Shown: positions 59,835 to 64,000 of the stretch, piece after piece
Layout: each line of letters starts with the position of its first letter
How positions within the stretch are numbered: the first letter of the stretch is position 1
DNA from: JABDEZ01 sp965276955
GTDB taxonomy: Bacteria > Bacteroidota > Bacteroidia > Chitinophagales > Chitinophagaceae
Reading direction: 5' to 3'
DNA: 64,000 nucleotides
Assembly (NCBI GenBank): GCA_965276955.1
Contig: CBDIBP010000031.1
Location: forward strand, 62,001-126,000
Made by a program: the position numbers and the translations under genes
Notes under the pieces: model-generated
Told to the model about the DNA's origin: nothing
The model's input: the letters and a program-made list of their open reading frames with translations, nothing else
Databases searched by the model: none

Positions 59835-61244
59835 ATGAGGTACAATTTCACACTTATCTTAACAATGCTACTGGCGGCGGGCCTGAGCAGTAAGGCGCAA
59901 GATACTCCTACTCCGCTGAGCCTGGAAGACTGCATGGCATACGCCATGAAGCATAATTATACCATAAAGAACGCCCGGCTGGATGTGCTGATACAAAATG
60001 CACAAAATAAACAGACCATATCAGCAGCGTATCCTCATATAAACGCCAAGGCCGAATTTGATGATTATGTAGTACCGCAGCAATCGTTCTTCCCTACAGG
60101 TATATTCGGGGAGTTTTTTGGCAGTTATTTAAACCAGAATGTAGTTCCAACTGCACTGATACCGCAACAACCAACCACAGGCGGTAGTCAATATACGGCT
60201 GTTCAATTTTCACCAAAATACGCAGGTGTTGGTACTCTCAGTGGCTCTCAAGTGCTATTTGATGGTAGTGTACTTGTAGCATTGCAGGCACAAAAAACAA
60301 TAATGCAATATGCTTCTCTAAATGGTGAGGTCAGCGCGGAGACGATACGCTATAACGTATACAGGGCCTACAACTCATTGGCCATCGCTTACAGGCAGTA
60401 CGATATCATTAAAAGCTCCTTGCATAATGCCCGCCTGATAGAGCATGATATAAGAGTGACACAAGAAAACGGATTTGCAGAACGTATAGAAGTAGAACGC
60501 ACCAGCGTGCAGGTGAATAACTTAAGTACAGATAGTATTCGCATCAGCAATATGCTAAGTGTAAGCGAACAAGTGCTAAAGTACCAGATGGGTATGGATA
60601 TAACAACGCCTATCGTCCTTACAGATACTGATGTTGAAGCCCACCGTAATGAGGTTGCTCAATTGCTGGAAGAAGATGAGAACTATAGCCGTGTACCTGA
60701 ATACAATTTTTTCACTACCCAGCTAAAACTTAACAGTTACAATGTCAAAAGGTACCAGTATGCAGGCTTGCCTTCTCTTAATCTGATAGCAAATGCTGGC
60801 TATAACTATTCATCTCAGGCATTCAGCGAGGTCATGAAATTGAGCAATTACCTGCCCAGCGTATTGGTTGGCGTACAGCTTAATATTCCCATATTTAATG
60901 GGTTTATGCGCGCAAATCAGGTTAGAGAGGCAAAACTGAACGTTGAAAAATCAAAGAATAACATAGATAATATAAAACTGACGATAGACTTTCAAGCATC
61001 TCAATCGCGCACTACTTTACGCAATACCTTGCTACAGGTACAAAGCCAACACAGAAACTTAGAGCTTGCAAATGATGTACTGGACCTTGCGCAGAAAAAA
61101 TACAAGGCGGGGGTAGGGAGCAACGTAGAAGTGACCCAGGCCCAAACAGACCAACTACAGGCGCAGAACAACTACTTCAGTGCGTTGCTCGACCTTACAA
61201 ATGCAGAAGCTGACCTGAAGAAAGCATTAGGACTTTTAAAGTAA
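59835..61244 (+). CDS. TolC-family outer-membrane efflux protein
   Basis: The 469-residue protein has a signal peptide (FTLILTMLLAAGLSSKAQ). It has the two TolC repeat halves, each with long helices, beginning LSLEDCMAYAMKHNYTIKNA and, in the second half, LPSVLVGVQLNIPIFNGFMR and YKAGVGSNVEVTQAQTDQLQ. It forms the trimeric outer-membrane duct of the tripartite pump. It starts 8 bp after the TetR stop. Confidence 0.93.
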   Translation: MRYNFTLILTMLLAAGLSSKAQDTPTPLSLEDCMAYAMKHNYTIKNARLDVLIQNAQNKQTISAAYPHINAKAEFDDYVVPQQSFFPTGIFGEFFGSYLNQNVVPTALIPQQPTTGGSQYTAVQFSPKYAGVGTLSGSQVLFDGSVLVALQAQKTIMQYASLNGEVSAETIRYNVYRAYNSLAIAYRQYDIIKSSLHNARLIEHDIRVTQENGFAERIEVERTSVQVNNLSTDSIRISNMLSVSEQVLKYQMGMDITTPIVLTDTDVEAHRNEVAQLLEEDENYSRVPEYNFFTTQLKLNSYNVKRYQYAGLPSLNLIANAGYNYSSQAFSEVMKLSNYLPSVLVGVQLNIPIFNGFMRANQVREAKLNVEKSKNNIDNIKLTIDFQASQSRTTLRNTLLQVQSQHRNLELANDVLDLAQKKYKAGVGSNVEVTQAQTDQLQAQNNYFSALLDLTNAEADLKKALGLLK

Positions 61245-61286
61245 AACGAAACAAACATAAAACCACACGATCAAAATATAAAGAGC

Positions 61287-62384
61287 ATGAAACGTCTCAT
61301 CTATTTAATACTACCTGCTATAATACTTGCCTCTTGCGGTGGCAAAAAAACTGTTGACAATACACAAAAGCTGAACGAGCTTAAGAAACAGCGCTCCGAT
61401 ATTGACACCAAGATACACGACCTGGAAGCTAAGGGTGGCGACTCCTCTAAAAAGGCAACACCAGTGGTAGTGCTACCCGTGCAGAAAACGGATTTTGTAG
61501 GTTATGTATCAGTACAAAGCTCTATAACCGGAGATCAGAACGTTTATGCATATGCACAAGCAGGGGGCATAGTAAAGAGTGTATTGGTACAAGCCGGCCA
61601 ACACGTAAGCAAAGGGCAGGTTTTGGCGACGATAGATGATGCTATTGTACAACAGCAGATATTGGGTCAGGAAGCGCAATTAGGCCTCACCAAAACCTTG
61701 TATGAAAAGCAAAAACAACTATGGGCACAAAACATAGGTACACAAGTGCAATTATTGACAGCTAAGGCTAATTATGAATTTGCTGAAAAACAAAGATCTG
61801 CATTAATAGCGCAACGTAATATGTACCATATAATATCACCAATAAATGGCGTAGTTGATCAGGCTACCTTAAAAGTGGGGGATGCAGTATCAGCAGGACT
61901 CTCAAGTATACGTGTAGTAAACAGTGGCCAGCTAAAAGCTGAAGCACAGCTGGGTGAGAACTACCTGGGTAAGATACATGCAGGCAATACCGTAAAGTTG
62001 ATATTCCCTGATCTGGGCGATTCTATAACCACTAAGCTTACCTATGTATCAGAAGCTGTAGATCCATCCTCACGCTCGTTCCTGGTGCAGGTAAAACTTA
62101 CCGGCAGAACAAAATTGCATCCTAACATGAGTTGCATCATGAAGATAGCCAACTACGAAAGTGACGATGCAATAACAGTGCCTGTATCTATAATACAGAA
62201 AACAAGCAAGGGTGACCTTGTATATATAGCTGATGGCAACACGGCCAAGGTAGTATATGTGACCACCGGGCAGAACAGCGACGGCCAAGTAGAAATAAAG
62301 TCAGGACTTAAGGCAGGAGACCGCGTTATAATTACCGGTTATGACAACCTGGACAATGGCGACCCTATAAGTGTACAACAATAA
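61287..62384 (+). CDS. RND efflux periplasmic adaptor (membrane fusion) lipoprotein
   Basis: The 365-residue protein has a lipoprotein signal (RLIYLILPAIILASC). In order it has a coiled-coil start, a lipoyl-like half (YAQAGGIVKSVLVQAGQHVS, ATIDDAIVQQQ), an alpha-hairpin and the second lipoyl half (ISPINGVVDQATLKVGDAVS). Beta-barrel and membrane-proximal domains ending VIITGYDNLDNGDPISV follow. It couples the RND pump to the TolC duct. The spacer from the TolC gene is 42 bp and to the pump gene 31 bp. Confidence 0.93.
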   Translation: MKRLIYLILPAIILASCGGKKTVDNTQKLNELKKQRSDIDTKIHDLEAKGGDSSKKATPVVVLPVQKTDFVGYVSVQSSITGDQNVYAYAQAGGIVKSVLVQAGQHVSKGQVLATIDDAIVQQQILGQEAQLGLTKTLYEKQKQLWAQNIGTQVQLLTAKANYEFAEKQRSALIAQRNMYHIISPINGVVDQATLKVGDAVSAGLSSIRVVNSGQLKAEAQLGENYLGKIHAGNTVKLIFPDLGDSITTKLTYVSEAVDPSSRSFLVQVKLTGRTKLHPNMSCIMKIANYESDDAITVPVSIIQKTSKGDLVYIADGNTAKVVYVTTGQNSDGQVEIKSGLKAGDRVIITGYDNLDNGDPISVQQ

Positions 62385-62415
62385 GTTTACCAGCAATTTC
62401 TGAAACAGACAACAC

Positions 62416-64000
62416 ATGAAAGACGTAGTTAAAGAGTTTAAACCGTCGAGCTGGTCAATTGACAACCGCACGGCCATATATATCATCACATTGCTCCTTT
62501 CCATAGCCGGCTACATGGCCTATAATGGATTGCCAAAGGAGCAGTTCCCTGATATCAAGATACCCAATATCATTGTGCAGACGGCCTACCCAGGTACATC
62601 TCCGGCAAACATGGAGAACCTGGTGACCAAGCACATTGAAAAACAGCTAAAGAACCTGACCGGCATCAAAAGGGTGACCAGTAATTCGTTTCAGGACTAC
62701 TCTGTAGTGATCGCGGAATTTAATACTGGCGTACAGATAGACAAGGCGAAACAGGATGTAAAGGATGCCGTGGACAAGGCAAAGACCGACCTGCCTAAGA
62801 ACCTGCCCAATCAGCCGGAGATAAAAGACGTAGACCTTTCTGAGGTGCCTATACTGTACCTCAACATATCAGGCAACTTTGACCTGAACAAGCTAAAAAA
62901 ATACGCTGACCGTATAAAGGACAACGTAGAGGCCATGAAGGAAATAAAGCGCGTGGATATAGTAGGTGCGCTGGACCGCGAGATACAGATAAATGTAGAC
63001 CTGTTCAAAATGCAGGCTGCCGGCCTCACATTTGGGGATATAGAAAATACCGTTGCAGCCGAGAACGTATCGGCCACTGCAGGGCAGGTATCTATGAACA
63101 ACCAAAAAAGGATACTTAGTATAAAGAACGAATTTAAAACTGCGGACGAGATAGGGAATGTAGTTGTAAAGAACCCGCAAGGGAAAGCTATATACCTGCG
63201 AGACATTGCCGATGTAAAAGATGGCTTTGAGGAGCAGGCTAGCTATGCCCGCTTGAATGGAAATAATGTGATAACGCTGAACGTTATTAAGACAAAAGGC
63301 GAGAACCTCATAGCAGCATCAGACAAGATAAATGACCTGATAGTGCAGATGAAGAAAGATGAGCTGCCAAAGGATCTGAATATAGTAATAACCGGCGACC
63401 AGAGCGAAAAAACAAGGTCTACCCTTACCGACCTTATCAATACTATCGTTATCGGTTTTATACTGGTTACCGTGATACTCATGTTCTTCATGGGGGTTAC
63501 CAACGCACTGTTCGTAGCCATGTCTGTACCCTTGTCTTGCGCCATAGCATTCCTGGTGCTACCGGTAGTAGGCTTCACGCTTAATATGATCGTGTTGTTC
63601 TCCTTCCTCCTGGCACTTGGTATAGTGGTAGATGATGCCATTGTGGTAATAGAGAACACACATCGCATATTTGGCAATGGTAAAATGCCGATAAAGGAGG
63701 CTGCCAAAATAGCTACCGGCGAGGTATTCATGCCCGTACTATCGGGTACCGCCACTACGCTTATGCCTTTCATCCCGCTGGTATTTATGCCGGGCATTGT
63801 AGGTAGCTTCTTAAAGTACCTGCCTATCACCCTTATCATAACATTAGTGGCATCGCTTATTGTCGCTTACATCATCAATCCTGTGTTCGCGGTCGACTTT
63901 ATGAAGGTGGAAGACCATGACCATGATATGGACAAACCTAAGTTCACGAAAAAAGACAGAGCGTTCCTGATAGGTTTCGTCATAGCTATCCTGTTGTTCT
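62416..64000 (+). CDS. RND efflux pump inner-membrane subunit (AcrB family), N-terminal half
   Basis: The frame opens with ATG at 62416 (MKDVVKEFKPSSWSIDNRTA) and is still open at the window end, giving 528 residues of an expected 1,000 or more. TM1 is AIYIITLLLSIAGYMAYNGL. The porter domain follows (EQFPDIKIPNIIVQTAYPGT), and TM2-TM4 carry GIVVDDAIVVIENTHR, the RND signature in which acidic residues of the proton relay lie. It uses the proton gradient to expel drugs, bile salts or metals through the adjacent adaptor and TolC. Specificity cannot be told from sequence. Confidence 0.94.
   Translation, partial: MKDVVKEFKPSSWSIDNRTAIYIITLLLSIAGYMAYNGLPKEQFPDIKIPNIIVQTAYPGTSPANMENLVTKHIEKQLKNLTGIKRVTSNSFQDYSVVIAEFNTGVQIDKAKQDVKDAVDKAKTDLPKNLPNQPEIKDVDLSEVPILYLNISGNFDLNKLKKYADRIKDNVEAMKEIKRVDIVGALDREIQINVDLFKMQAAGLTFGDIENTVAAENVSATAGQVSMNNQKRILSIKNEFKTADEIGNVVVKNPQGKAIYLRDIADVKDGFEEQASYARLNGNNVITLNVIKTKGENLIAASDKINDLIVQMKKDELPKDLNIVITGDQSEKTRSTLTDLINTIVIGFILVTVILMFFMGVTNALFVAMSVPLSCAIAFLVLPVVGFTLNMIVLFSFLLALGIVVDDAIVVIENTHRIFGNGKMPIKEAAKIATGEVFMPVLSGTATTLMPFIPLVFMPGIVGSFLKYLPITLIITLVASLIVAYIINPVFAVDFMKVEDHDHDMDKPKFTKKDRAFLIGFVIAILLF

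Overview
The window comes from a member of the Bacteroidota, most likely a Chitinophagaceae-like genome. Evidence: Type IX secretion (T9SS) cargo with C-terminal sorting domains, a TonB-dependent receptor with a carboxypeptidase-like N-terminal domain, a PorV/PorQ-family barrel, a Bacteroidetes-type geranylgeranylglyceryl phosphate synthase, almost no Shine-Dalgarno sequences, and promoters of the TTG/TAnnTTTG type with very short leaders. It is a chromosomal mosaic of housekeeping genes and envelope or accessory genes. I see no rRNA, tRNA, CRISPR array or prophage.

Layout. 1-5.5 kb: edge of a DUF1232 protein, a large secreted zinc metalloprotease, nadB and a DJ-1/PfpI protein. 5.6-11 kb: an outer-membrane barrel, a TlpA thioredoxin, a DinB protein and lon, followed by a gene-free stretch of about 700 bp. 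11.7-13.7 kb: SAM hydrolase plus a small monooxygenase, then greA-HIT. 13.7-22.9 kb: a three-gene surface operon (TonB receptor, 1358-residue exoprotein, PorV/PorQ barrel). 23-28.7 kb: rsmA plus a 2-hydroxyacid dehydrogenase, leucyl aminopeptidase, pdxA and a DAO-type oxidoreductase. 28.8-31.5 kb: a DUF4397 lipoprotein and a NucA-type nuclease lipoprotein facing a NuiA-type inhibitor gene. 31.9-38.2 kb: nucleoid-associated protein, DUF1697, an EEP-family protein, a degenerate rhomboid followed by an intact one, and a 5'-damaged membrane gene. 38.2-39.6 kb: a repeat island around a REP-associated tyrosine transposase (RAYT). 39.6-49.6 kb: GH3/beta-lactamase fusion, rpmI-rplT, ispE, an ABC ATPase plus cobalamin adenosyltransferase, and a T9SS protein coupled to a di-haem peroxidase. 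49.7-54.2 kb: a giant secreted pectinesterase-like protein. 54.4-59 kb: ridA, tsaB, an ArsR regulator, a gamma-carbonic-anhydrase-like protein, rpmH-rnpA-yidD, the GGGP synthase gene and mscL. 59-64 kb: a TetR-controlled RND efflux operon cut by the window edge.

The observations most worth following are: (i) the nested repeat architecture round the RAYT (outer 72-74-bp direct repeats, inner 48-bp inverted double-hairpin repeats), next to a perfect 26-bp palindrome; (ii) the convergent nuclease/inhibitor pair sharing one terminator; (iii) a rhomboid that has lost both catalytic residues, directly behind an intact one; (iv) an rnpA reading frame whose only sensible start is ATT; and (v) the receptor/exoprotein/PorV-like operon. 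All family assignments are by reading motifs and remembered family features; no database search was run.
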